Below, one piece after another: positions 22,101 to 35,100 of a stretch of 64,000 nucleotides of DNA. Every line of letters starts with the position of its first letter. Position 1 is the stretch's first letter. Position numbers and translations under genes: made by a program. The notes below the pieces were generated by a model that ran no database searches, was not told the origin of the DNA, and saw only the letters and a list, made by a program, of their open reading frames with translations. The stretch comes from Branchiostoma floridae (Eukaryota; Chordata; Leptocardii; Amphioxiformes; Branchiostomatidae): NCBI RefSeq assembly GCF_000003815.2, contig NC_049996.1, positions 12,651,131-12,715,130 of the forward strand. The letters are read 5' to 3'.

Positions 22101-24727
22101 CTCCCTGGACAGTAAGAACCAGGAGGTTTTGTACACCATGTTTGAATGGCCGACCCTGCCCAAGTCTAGACTCATCTTGATCGGTAAGTTTACATTCAAC
22201 TTTTTCTTATGTGAACTTGAGTCTTAAAGTGTGATTTGATGCTGACTATTTTGCTGGCTTGAAAAGAAAAAGATTTTAAAGAACGATTTCTCCATTGGGG
22301 ATCAGAAATCACTGTGACACATGTTCACACTGTGTCTCTTAATGTAACTGAGTGTCAACAGTGATTTTTCAAATCTGTATGTTACTGAAAACCATTTGAA
22401 TCCTTCCTGCAGGTATAGCCAATGCCCTGGACCTGACAGACCGTATCCTCCCCAGACTGCAGTCCAGACCCAAGTGTCGACCTCAGCTCTTGAACTTTGA
22501 ACCCTACTCTAAGGACCAGCTAGTCACAATTGTACAGGACAGGCTACACAAGGTATGGTCAGCATCTTATTGTTTGATTATGCAGCCATCACACTGTCAA
22601 CAATCTTCGGCAAAATTAAAGAATTGACAGAGAATATTTTTCACCTGAAAATCTACCACACAATAATGAATGGGGCTAGGGGCAAACCTCAGCCAATCTC
22701 TAAAAATTACACATTGATCAAGAGAACACCAGGCATAACACTACCAAAACTGTTACCTAGAGCTCGCAAACGGCTGTTAGGTTTAAAGATGTAGTTGTCG
22801 TACATTTGTTGCTAATGGCTTGTTATTCCAATTGTGAATGGAAGCGCAAAAATAATAATTTTATGCACACAATGTCTGATCACCTGTCTATGGCAATGAC
22901 TTGGAGATCATCTGCAGTGTGCAAAATAAACCATGTAAATTGTACTTTATTGTTGTGGCTACAAAATAATCCCATGGCAAATACAAGTACTTTTTCCATA
23001 CAAGTTCTAATACTAAATGTAAATGTTTCAAGGACACAACATTGGAGCCATCTAAGGGCTGGAACCCACAAAACCACCTTTATGCTTTAAAGGTTTTCAA
23101 CAGACAAATGTGCCCACAGTAGATTGATGCCTAACTTTTTTTATGCATTACCTTAGGCCTCATCAGAGGGAACGCCAGTGTTGGAACCGATGGCGGTTCA
23201 GTTTTGCGCCCGGAAAGTGTCAGCTGTGGCGGGGGACGTGCGGAAGGCGCTGGACATCTGCAGACGAGCAGTTGAAATGGTGGAGTCGGATGTCAGAAGC
23301 CAGGCAGTCTTCAAGCCCATGTCTCCCATGAAAGGTACGAACTGTTCGTGGTAGTTAGTGATCATGCTTGTGAAACTATAAATGGTTGGAGTTTGAATCC
23401 CAGCTGCTTGAAAGGGTTGCAGGTTCTTTACTTTAGAACGTTAAGCTGTGGTCGACATGTTTGTTGTACTTCTGTCTTGATCAGCGGAAGAGTAGCTCAA
23501 CTGTTCATTGAGTCTATTTAAGATAAACTGGTTGTTAGGTTGGACATCACCTTCACATTCCTAAACGTGGCATGTACAAAAGTCTGATAGTCGAATGAAA
23601 AAAATTGGAAACTCTGGAAAAGTAAGCTGAGTACTTTATTTTTCTATCTTGTCAAAACTCTTTTGTATTTTGTTTGCAAATAAGGGGAGTGTATCCAAAA
23701 GTCAGAAATACTACTTTTGATGATGGATATGTCTTTGTTCTTTCGCGGTTGGATTGACTTGTTATTTTCCTCCCAGGTTCTCCTGCGAAAAGTCCAAGAA
23801 AATCACCGAAGACCCCCGTTCCGAAGAAAGTCGGATTGTCCCATATTGCGAGCGTGGTGTCGGAAGTGTACAGTTCCCGGATGGTGGCGTCCAACACGAA
23901 CCAACAACAAACCTTCCCGCTGCAACAGAAACTGGTGGTCTGTACCCTGCTGCTCATGCTCAAGTCTGGCAAAACAAAGGAGATCACTCTTGGGAAGGTA
24001 ATTATGGCTCCTCCTCTGAAGTGTTGCCAAAATTAATGTTGATCACCTTTTGCTTTTATTCTGATGTTACTGTAAGTGCAGAGTCAGACTACTATTATTA
24101 AGTACATATTAAAAAATGAAGCATAGACAACCAAAGCAGCTTGGTAGTCTTGTACCAAAGCTTTATCCTTTTGAATATATTGACAAAAGAAGCCAAATAT
24201 GAATAACTATGTGATAACAAGTATTTCTTTCTCTTCCCTGCAGTTACATGAGGTCTACAGTCGTGTATGCAAAAAGCGCCAGGTCGCCAATGTAGACCAG
24301 TCGGAGTTTCTGTCGCTCTGTACGCTCATCGAGACCAGAGGAATCCTCGCGCTCAAGAAGTCAAAGGAGGCCAGAATGACCAAGGTACAACAATCTCAGT
24401 ATTGCTATGAAATTTATTTGCATTGTGCATTTTATTTTCCTTGTTCTCCATTTAAAGTGTATAGGGTGACAATTAGTCTGTTGCAAAAATGTGCAGCAAC
24501 AGAAGTTAATGACCAATCAATTTATTTTCCTCTTCCTAAGTAGATTTTTCCTCAATAGGCTACACATATGGCTCCACTTCAAAGGTGTTCCCAAAAAAAT
24601 TCTGACCTTAAGTAACCCCTGTATTTTTTTGCAGCTGTCTCTGAGAATGGAGGAATCAGAGCTGGAGTTTGCCCTACAAGACAAGGTGCTTATGTCATCT
24701 ATACTGAAGGAAGGCATCCCAGCGTGA
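19105..24727 (+). CDS. CDC6: Cell division control protein 6 (CDC6)
   Basis: AAA+ ATPase that, with ORC and CDT1, loads MCM helicases at origins in G1. Coding exons: 19105-19300, 20310-20657, 21144-21343, 21715-21887, 22077-22183, 22413-22552, 23157-23334, 23777-23997, 24244-24384, 24635-24727. Total 1797 nt, 598 aa (human is 560), all phases consistent. The N-terminus keeps the vertebrate QxTISF motif, a PLSPRKR CDK site and a KKEN destruction motif, followed by many SP/TP sites. The AAA+ core has Walker A GAPGTGKTACL, Walker B VLDELDSLD, a sensor-1 region GIANALDLTDRILPRL, and sensor-2 AGDVRKALDICRRA. The C-terminal winged helix (FPLQQKLVVCTLLL onward) is complete to GIPA-stop. The human RxxL after the CDK site is RKRP here. 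The Walker A exon starts at 21144. Introns 2 and 6 contain copies of one repeat. Confidence 0.97.
20724..20910 (+). repeat. Intronic repeat copy 1 (CDC6 intron 2)
   Basis: Shares an ordered series of blocks with 22855-23045: GCACACAATGTCTGATC, CTGTCT, GAGATCATCTGCAGTGTGC, an ATTGTATT/GTTGTG block, CCATGGC, then a CATACA/GTTC block. The two copies lie in the same orientation inside introns of the same gene. The leading GCACAC and later GTGTGC form a short inverted pair, so a small mobile element is plausible. Confidence 0.6.
22855..23045 (+). repeat. Intronic repeat copy 2 (CDC6 intron 6)
   Basis: Second copy of the repeat at 20724-20910, with the same block order and orientation and roughly 70-80 percent similarity by eye. 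No flanking target duplication could be identified. Confidence 0.6.
23345..23445 (+). mobile_element. Possible tRNA-derived SINE fragment
   Basis: Contains GGTAGTTAGTGATCATGC (A-box-like) followed about 35 bp later by GGAGTTTGAATCCCAGC (B-box-like). This gives pol III promoter spacing inside CDC6 intron 7. The body is short and no second copy of it was found in the window. Confidence 0.4.
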
Positions 24728-24766
24728 TGAAACATCTACATGTACCAGTATAAAATCCCTACATGA

Positions 24767-24772
24767 AATAAA
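24767..24772 (+). terminator. CDC6 polyadenylation signal
   Basis: AATAAA 40 bp after the CDC6 stop codon. A second AATAAA at 25418-25423 could serve a longer 3' end. Confidence 0.6.
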
Positions 24773-26182
24773 TCATGGGTGTACTAGCCATTTCTTTCTC
24801 GGGTGGTATCAGCTATATAGGCTAGTATGATGCATTATGTGTAATACTTGCCATTCTTACGCGTTTGAAACTGTGAACCATTTTGAGCAATACAAGAAGT
24901 AACAAAACAATTCCATACCATTCAATAGGAAAATTTTAAACACAAATGTTTCACACTGATGTTTCTTTAAGCAATGCTCAACTTGTTCTTTTTCTAAGCC
25001 ATCTTACAAAAATCTCAATGACTTGTATACAATGTATTGACATTTGTAAGTGCAATAAGGAACAAGGACAACTTGTTAGAATTTTTATATGGTACTAGGC
25101 TTGTTTCTCTGAGCAGTATTTTTGTGCACATTTTGAGTTATCTAGGAATTGGAGCTGCTTTTTATGTTATTGTTCAAGTGCAGTACAAGTACCGTTGACT
25201 TAAAAACAATTTTGGACTGAACTGTTTGAATTGAATTGAATTCCTTGAATTGAATGTTGTCCTAAATTTACTATGTGTCAATGTAATTGATGTAAACTGT
25301 GTTACATGTAACACTGCCAGTGTATTCTTGTAATGTGACTTGTGTGTATAGTTGTTTTGTATTAATTGTAAGAATGTGTATAGGGCAACATAAAAATGTC
25401 TGCCGTTGCTCTCCATGAATAAATTGTAAAGAATTATTACATGTTGTGTGTCCCTACTTTGTGTGTCCGGAAGCTTTGCAAGATCCCAGCAAGTTCATAT
25501 TAATTCTAAGGAATCTATATCTAATGTAGGAGCACAAAAACAAGATACTATGCCTACATTTTCAAAAGAAAGACCATTATTATAAAAGTTGTACCAAAAA
25601 ATGAAGCGAAAAAGCATGGAATCACAGCAAACAAGTCTTCTAGACTATAATCTTGTAAACAAGAAGTGCACAAATTGACACTAGTGAGGTAGCCTTGTAT
25701 TACTTAACTTCACTAAAGGCTACTTCACAAGTGTTACTATAAGTACACTCAAGGCTACCACATGACTTGTATCCCATGTTCAGTGTTTTCTTCTGTCATG
25801 TGGACCATCTCTAATGGTGAAAAATGTTCTTTTTTTTTCAAAATCAGGCAAAAATTACTACTACTACTAAGGCACTACTGCTATCCATAAAATTTACTTA
25901 CTGTGGCCTAAGGTACAAAACAATAAGCAAGACTTGGAAACAGTGTTTAACAAAGCTTTTGACAGACTTTTATTTCCATAATGCGAGAAACATACACTGT
26001 ACAAAGAATGACAGCATTTTCAAAGCCTATATGCTATACAGTTAGAGTTATACATGTGGTTCAACAGCATGGTAGATACTCGGGCTTTTGGAGCACTAAA
26101 ACATACATAGTAAATTCAGTATATGGCCATGGTAGGCCTTTAAGATCTCAAATTGGCAAGTTCAATGTAGACTTCAGCAGAT
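24773..26182. other. Tail-to-tail spacer between CDC6 and ARMC8
   Basis: AT-rich sequence holding the 3' untranslated regions of the convergent genes CDC6 and ARMC8. I see no further gene. A second plus-strand AATAAA lies at 25418-25423, and a minus-strand signal is listed separately. Confidence 0.6.
25969..25974 (-). terminator. ARMC8 polyadenylation signal
   Basis: TTTATT on the plus strand is AATAAA on the ARMC8 strand, about 210 bp beyond the ARMC8 stop codon at 26183-26185. Confidence 0.5.
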
Positions 26183-29100
26183 TCAAGTGAACTGTTGCAG
26201 TGCGGTCTTCACTCTGAAAAACAAAGTAAAAACAGTGATGTACAAAACAGTCCCCGTCACTGTTTGTCATTTCAAACTAAATTATGATTTTCAAAAGTCA
26301 AAATATGTTTAAGATCGGCAAGACCAGATGTTAAAAGGCTTCATTTGTAAGTTTGGGACTACACATGAGTTAGTGCAGTTGAAACCATGAACAGGCTTAT
26401 TTGACCTGAAAGAATACTTACTTGTCGAACAGTACAGTATCGCTGGAACTCAGCAGCTGTTGTAACAGTTTCTGTACCCCCATGTCTCGTAGCTTCATCT
26501 GTCGCTCCAAGGCACCTGTGGAGATGATAAAATATATTTTTAATCTTACATGGCAAAGACAAACTTGACTTCCTTGTTAAAATCTCTGACAATACATCAC
26601 ATTGCCAAGGTGCAGCTCAAATCATGAACCAGCTTATTATCATGATGATATTTGAAGTACATAAATTGTGCTCATTCATGGGTATGTCTAAACCAGGTAT
26701 GTTTATCTAGGACCTGTCCCTTCGTCCCGGGACAGAAGTTTGATTATTGGGAATGGGATGGGAAAATATTTTACCCAGTCTATACCGCAAAGATCTTAAC
26801 TTCATGGCATGAAGTTGTTAAATATGTACTTTCACAGGCTTAAAATGACTTACCTAACAAGGAAAAAAAAAAATTCAAAGCTGGAGACTGCCCTACTCTA
26901 CACTTTGAAAAAGGCATTATTTCTGTTGAAAAAAAAATATAATAAGAGTGAGCACATGACAATAAAAAAACATTCCAAATCCTTCCTTATGATCACCTAA
27001 TTTGGCTCGCAACATTCTGATAAAGGGGTGTTCCTTACCCTCTTCCTCATTCCAGACCAGGTTGGAGATACAGAAGGTTGCGGCGATCTGAAGTCGCACG
27101 TTGGCGTGAATCATGTAGTTGGTGATTTTCTTCAAAACGTCATCATTCGCCATGATGAAATCCTTGGCCGTAGTGCCGTCTGAGATGTTGGCTAAGATAC
27201 ACAGAGTCTGCAAGAAAGCGGTACAGTTGTCCATAAAATGTCTTGCTCTATTTTTATTCATGACAGAAAAAGGCATTAAAATCTGCATTGATAAATACAT
27301 TGTGTAATCTCTCTCTCTCTCAATCTCTCTCTCGTTCTCTCAATCTCTCACTCAATATACATTGTGTATCTATCTATCTATCCCTTGGTCTATTTGACCA
27401 CTGGGGCACCACATATCCATATTCTTTTAGTTTGCTTTTTGTTAGACATTTTTGGTCTTGTACAAATGTAGAGAGGGTGTTTTTACTACCACAATGTACA
27501 AACATTCATTTTCAATACATACCTGTTCCTTGACTTCTATGGTGTGTTCTCCCTCCAGTATCAGTACAATTGCCTGCATGATCTGTTGGCCATGCATACC
27601 CATGATGTGGTCAATGTGCTGAAAAAAGAAATTACAAACATTTAAAACCATGAAATCAAAGATCTCATACCTTCGGGATATGTTTGTAGTTTTTGTGAAT
27701 TTCTCCCTGATTCTGTCTTAATAAATTTTCCCAATGGCAGCAGTCATGCATATAGCAAGAATTTTAAGACAGGAAATGAGATAATCTATTCTGGGACCTT
27801 TGACCTAACTTCCTGTAAGTGTCCCCAACATTGAGTAAAAGTCTAGTAAATCAATGCATGCAAGCTTGCAAACCATAAAATTGACTTGCTGCAGCCTAAT
27901 AGTTCCTTACAGGTTTGTTGGACAGTAGGTTCCTCAGGAGTCCGAGAGTTTTCATCAGAACGTTCACGTCCGGATCAGACAGCAGTTTGAACAGCTGATC
28001 GGTCCCTAAAGCCACCAGGATCTGACTCTTCACTTTCTGTTCAGCCTGGAAGGCCATGTTCTGTACAGGGACAACAGGAGCTAACACTTAATGTCTATGT
28101 CAATAGGATACAACTATGATGTAAACAATATAAGTGGGTTCAAGGTCTGAACTGCACATGTATAGTGTGACATTTTGTGGGTAATATGTAACAGGTCCAC
28201 AAGACAGTTCTAGTTGAAAAAATGTTCTCAAAGCTACTGATGGCACAATTGTTTGGCCCTCTGGCAAAAAAGTCCTATTGTAAGTGCAAGATAACTTTGT
28301 TAAAAAATCCAAACTGAGACCTTAAAGTTAAAACAGGTCTTGACATGATATCACCCAAGGTCTATAAAAAAATGCATGCACAGTTCAAACCATGAACCAG
28401 CTTATTATAATGTACCCATTTTCAATCAATCACCAAAGTTAAACCAAATCTGATCTGGAAAAAAAATTACATTCTATGCTACACAAGTTATAAAATGTTT
28501 GTTCACTATTCATGCAGATTTATGTAAATATATGCAGCCTATTCTAAAATATATGTCATATACACTGATTAATCATGTTACTAACTACAAATTTCTACTT
28601 TAACCATTAGTTTCTGCTTATTAGCAGCATATGTTGTAGGATCATGCTTTGTAAGTTCAGTATGTGCATGTAGCTGCCTTATAATAAAGTTATATGTACA
28701 TGTATTCCTCTGGCAGGGTTGACTAATATGGCCCTTGGTACTGGAAGGGTTAATACATGTGTCCCTGTGCCCCCCACCCCACCCATGTGTCATTAGAATT
28801 ATAGACTTATCACCTTGGTTTCCACTTGAAATGCCATGTTCTGAAACAAACAGATCAAAGGGGTTTATGGAACACATCTGGGGAAGTTCAAATGTCACAG
28901 GGCAGCACTGGAGGCCAGCGTCAAAGGTCACTGTTAGAGGTCATACATACATGTGTAATACACTGGAATGATATGAGCTAAGTGCTGTATTTGTATGTGA
29001 AAGAAATGAAAATATGTCTGGTGCAATGACAGATACTAGTAAACATTCAGACATTATAGATATTACAAAGTTTTTCTTTCTAGTCACAGAAGCTCTGAGA

Positions 29101-32100
29101 GCAAAGTTGTCAAAATCAGTGTACTCTTCATAATTTTCAGATTATGGTAAATACCCCAATTTGACTATTTTCATGTCTGAATGCTGTAAAATGATGCTAT
29201 TAAGCAATGTGATTAGCATTAAATTAATAGTGCATATACATGCAGGTTTCTTTAACTGTCTTTAGTGCTGACTTAAAGTGGTGGTTATGCTGTGTACTAT
29301 GCAAATTAGTGGTGCAAAATAATGTACCAGTACATTACAGATTTTGACACATGCCAGTTACTATAGTGTCAGGATGCAAAATACTTGCTGGAATTGCAGC
29401 TTACCAGAATTGCTGAACAGCAGTCTTAGAATTGCACCAGCACTATCTACAATTAATTTTGTGCTCAAAGCACACTGTAAAATATAACTGACTCAATACT
29501 TTAATTTGGTAATATCAAACAATACCAATAAGCCAGTTCATGGATTAAAGTGCACATGTTCAATGAGACGTGTCGTAGGTGAAGGCCCCTAATTTGGAAA
29601 CATTTCTTGTCTAGACCATGCTTAATACATGTCTAAGTAAGCTTTGTTTATGTCTCAGGGGCCTTCACCTTTGACATATTCCCCAAAGTGAATCTTGCTG
29701 CGCACATGCCTTTAATCCGTAGATTGGCTTATTTGGAGTAGATGGTTGGTTTACATTCTAAAACTGCAAACTTTTCATTTTCTTTATCTGCAATTTCAGT
29801 TTTCAGTACCAAATATTAGTTACCATACCCTTATTGGTAGTGTCATGAAATAGTTTGCTGAGGAACTGTTTCCATACCATGAGAGCCCAGATCCCGTTCA
29901 GTCGCAGAGCTGGATCATCTCTCTTTGTCAGATCACACAGAAGATCCACAGCTCCGGATTCCAGCATAGGCTATTAAGAAAACAAAGGCATAGATTCAAT
30001 TTGTCATCTCTGCGTATGGTTGTGTTTGTGTTTCTGCTAGGGCTGGGTATCGGTACAGTGTACCGGTACAAAACCGGTTTTTCTTATTGGACCGGTCCAG
30101 AAAAACCGGACCTGAAAAAAGTAGGTGGACCGGATGTTGGACCTTTTAGAAAATTGACAGATTATTTTATCAGGCATTCACACGTTTGGGCGCTTGCAGG
30201 TGGAAGAAAATAACAAGAGCGAAGCAGATTATAGTTTATAGTCATTTTTACCAAGTTTTACAGTCAATCGTACAGGTACAGTTAGCGTTGTAGGATTTTA
30301 AAACACCAGTGTGAGTCTAATACTCCACCAAACTGATTTCTTTGTCGTAAAATGGACCATTGGTATGATTCAGACTGAATCAGGTCCAGGTTCAGGTCCG
30401 GACCTGGACCTGATCCTCTGAACCTGAACTGGACCTGGACCTGAAGTTTCTGTACCGGTACCCACCCCTAGTTTCTGCAGTTACTTCCATTATAGGATAA
30501 TTTCCATAAAATAGGCATTTCTCTTCACAGTGACTGGAACTTCTAGTGGAAGTGAATGATAAAACTAAAAGGTCAGTTGATGGAGTGACAGGAGGTAGAG
30601 TTCAGATGTGGTGGAAACAACCATTCACGTTGGCCCTAAAGGCCTTGAAATTTCCTAACTTGTAATTCATGCATGTTGAGGAGGACCTGGTCTCCACCTC
30701 CATTGTTCTCCGGTTGACACTTTTAATAACACCCATGTACATCATGCATAATTGTTTGACTATATGTAACAGTAACAGTAATACCTCTTTGCTGGGAGAA
30801 AACTCCAACAGAAGGTTGCACAGAGTTGATGAGGCCACAGTCAACATGTCATCATCTGCATTCTGTAACAGCTGCAGGGCAAAAATAACATTTTTTTTCA
30901 GTAACATTTCTTCAAGATTTACTAAGGAGGACAGTGTACCCTACGTTGGGTCAGGAGCAAAGTCTTAGGAAGGTCCTGAATGTATGACAGGGACTTTAGG
31001 GAGATTCCCCCAGATTGCACAGGTTAAGATTCCTATCAATCATTCTTGGATTTACGCCTGGATTTCCTACAGACATTAGACCGGGGAAAGGTTTATACCT
31101 TCATGAGTGGTTTCCACACAGCGTGGTCCTGGAAACTTGTTCTCAGCTGCTGAACTGATCTGGATAGGCTGTGGAGACATCTGTGGAGAACATGTCAATC
31201 AATCAGTCAGTCAGTCAATCAATCAATGAATAAAAAACTCATACAAAATTAGAGGTGTATGCTTTTAATAGAAAATATGTGAATATCAAGAAGATTTCAT
31301 GTTCACACTTTTATGTGTTACATACTCTACCTAGCAGTTCACAGAGAAACTGCAACCTTCTTTCAAGGTTCAGACAACTTGACGATCTCTGAAACTCACC
31401 TGACTGCTGCCAGTCTGACTCTAATTACAGGGTCTGACAGTCCACACACAACATGGTCCATCAGGTTTTCTGTCTCGATAATCTGAAAGCAAAAATGGCA
31501 TAATGGACATCAGCAAAGTTCCCACAAAATTAAATGTAGAAAAATCGTTAGGCAAGCCTGACAAGCCTGTAAGCTAAATGCATGACAAGCCTGTAAGCTA
31601 AATGCATGACAAGCCTAGCTGTAACCTAAATGAAATTTTTGGCAGGTGTTCTTTTGATCATTGTATTGTGCAAATTCTAGAGATCACTGTTTGCCAAAGC
31701 TCATCTATTGTGTGACAAGGACTATAAACCACCATGCAATTCTTTTTCTACAGTTGTTAATTTCCTTCACCTTCTTCCTGATATCTTCATCGTTGGCTCC
31801 CAGGGAGGCGAATGCCATCAGTGCTGCAGCCCTGAGCTCATAGGAGTGCTTCATGTCATAGTCCAACTGAAACACAAAGAAATGGGACTTGAAAATCGTG
31901 CTCAATGCTGTCGTTTCTGGTAGTTGTAGAATACATCTGTGAAATATTTAGAAGTTCTGTGAATTTCTATCTCTATTCATTATTGTGATTTTTTTGCAAT
32001 TCTGCATTTCCCTGCCTATGCAACTTTGGAGCCAGGCCAGCCTTCCCATCATGCATCCTGGAGGACCAACTTTGGATCCGGGCCAGGACAACTTTCCCAT

Positions 32101-35100
32101 CCTGCCAGTCTCCAGTTACACCATCTTCCAGCTCACATCCTGTTATTCTACATTCTACAATATTCAAATAACTGTGAACACATGTATATGAAGACAACAA
32201 ACACACAGACCAAAAACAGTATATCCTCAGTTCAAACTATGAACCATCCACTTGTCAGTAGTCAACCCTCGGATAGAGGCAAAGAACCTACTGTAAATGC
32301 AGAAGTGTTCAGGTAGTTTTATGTTCACGGTTCTCGCTGTGGCCACTTCACCGCGAACTTAAAACCACCGAGAACATTTTCCATGGCAGTAAGAGACTAC
32401 AGTGCATGGTGCTACAGCGAAATTAAAACCACCGCAAACAGTCCTTTTTCCCGCTACTGCAAACTTAAATCCCAGCGAACTTAAATGGATTTACAGTAAA
32501 TAAGTGAGGAAAGTATTTTACCCGTTTGAGATCCATGACAGTGGTTTGTGTGGAGGGATATCTCAGGAACTCGGACAGTGTTGGGATCAGGTGATCAGAG
32601 TAGCTGGCGATCCGCTGCAGCTCCAGATCCACCTCGATCAGGTATGCCAGGGTCTCCGCACCCTCCACTCTCTCCTCCAGCCTTCGGTCCTTCTTACACA
32701 TGCGGATCAGTGTGGGGAGGGCCTGACAACAGACAACAGAACCATGACCAAACAAGAAATGAAAGATCTAAAACCTCTATACAACACACAGCAATTACTC
32801 AAGCATCTGAGTATGATTTTGGAAACGGTTAGACATTTCAGATAACATCCGTTATCTTTCATCAGTGACACTGAATAGATCTTGTTGAAGTTTCATATCC
32901 TAACTATGGATTGATATGCAATGTGCTCTGTGATATATATCTTAAATTTTTGTGAACTTCTTAATGCCATAGCACTATCCTAACCTAAACCCCACTGTAA
33001 CACTTTTACTTACACTGTAACTGACAGTTAATGCTCAACAAGTCCCAATCCACCTTGGTGTCTCAAAGGCAGGTAGAACACCTATCTATAGACTATACCA
33101 CATGACATCAGAAAGAGGGGGTATAGGCCTGTAATGCTGCACTACCACAAAATACTGCTCATCTATCGTGTGTGGACAGATGATCACTACAGACAGGATT
33201 TGTAATGCTTGTGTCAATGGGAAAAATTATTTAAGGTACCATCACAAAATAGTCACAATGACAGATGGTCACTTGAACAGGTTTAACTGTACAAACTGTA
33301 CCTTGTAAACAATTTTGGAGTCCTGGCTAGACAGAGCGTTGGCACGGCACATGTACGTCAGACATTTTGCCGAGCTCATTTGCATCTCCACGCTCTTGTC
33401 ACGTAGGCACAGCTCCACCAGCAGGTCTGGTAGGGGACGCTCCGACACAGTAGCAGACGCCACGGCGGACGACACAATCTGGTTCGTGTAGGTGATGACG
33501 CAAAACACGCGCAGAGCTGGCATCTGCACCTGTTACAGTGTACATACATGTCATGATGGTGAGGCATTCATCCTACTCTAGATATAGCTTTATCCTCTGA
33601 TCACTTCTATGATTGAATAGTCTGCCCCTGCCCCTTGTGAAACATTTGTATCTTACATCCTGCATTATATGGGGAATCAAATATTTCTTAGAAGCAATGT
33701 AACGGGGATCGAACTTTTATGTACATGTATTCTTGTCCGCACCCCAATACTATGCAATTAGATTGTTAGGGTAGCAGTCTTTAGGACTGGATGTTAAGCC
33801 ATGGTCCACAACTCACTGTACTTGTCAAGAAGAGCTAGGGGAATTTCCCCAGTACAATAAAACTGTAATACTGTATATAGGGTCTGTTTTCTCTGTACAG
33901 TGAACCAAACTTGTTCAAGATTACTCTCTTTCTATCTTTAAGTTTTAACACCAGTTATGCATTAAAACATCTAAGAGGAAGATCACACACCTTGTACATC
34001 TTTGATGCGAGGAGAGGTGCCAGTGACTCAATAACTCCATTGCTGTACAAAAGGCCTTGGTGTTCAGAGGTCTGGAAAATAACATTATATTTTCATCCCA
34101 TCTAAAACAACCTTATTTGCTTGGCAATGTTACTCAAAATAGCAAACTACATGTACACACAAAAAAATGTTTTCTGTTGTTAACCTATCAATTGTACATT
34201 ATTGATAACAAACAGTTCATTTCTATTGAGTTGATTATATGAAGGGCCAAGTTCATTTTGACATGCATACCTTACAACACTGGGCTAGGATACTGCAGAT
34301 GCACTCCTGTGTTGTTGGGGACTGGGACACTATGTCCAACATGTGGGGTACAACTCCTGGGTCCTGTAGAACACAAAGTTATAATTCACTACTAGCTCCA
34401 CCAATGAGGTGTTACCAAAAACTTTATATACTGCAATGTACACATCACTGGTGCACAGGGTAACAAACCTTTACATTTGAGTTGTTTGATATAACATTTA
34501 TGACCAATGAAACTTAACTGACTTACTTGAGTGGTTTTAAAGTGATATATTACTTTGGAATTGATCATCAAAATTGACTATGCATAAGACCACGTTTTGC
34601 AACAATAAGCCAGTCCACTGTTTGAACGGCATATGTGCAGTGGGATGCTTTGTGAGTAATAATTTGAAGGCCTCTGAGATATAAACAAAACATGGTCTAC
34701 TCAAGAACTGTACAAGCTAGCTGAATTCACCTTTGACCTCACGCATGCACAATATTCAAACCATGAACCAGCTTATAACAGACTTTAAGAACTCTGCCAG
34801 AGCACCTCCCACTTACAGTGTACAGCAGCTCCACAGGAGCAGCCTGACTGGTGAAAATGGACCTCAAACATCTCAGACAGCCCTCCACAAACTTCAGGTT
34901 GGAGTTATTCAAACCTACAGGGGACAGAAATACAGAACACATTGCAGAAATGTTGATAGTAATACTACATTATCATGCTAACCCATCATAAGATTACAAG
35001 GATTACAAGTCAAATCATGATGAATATTAGAACTACTTCTTTTTGTTTGCTTGTTTGGCATATCAGAAACTACATTTAGACATAACAAACTAATAGTAAG

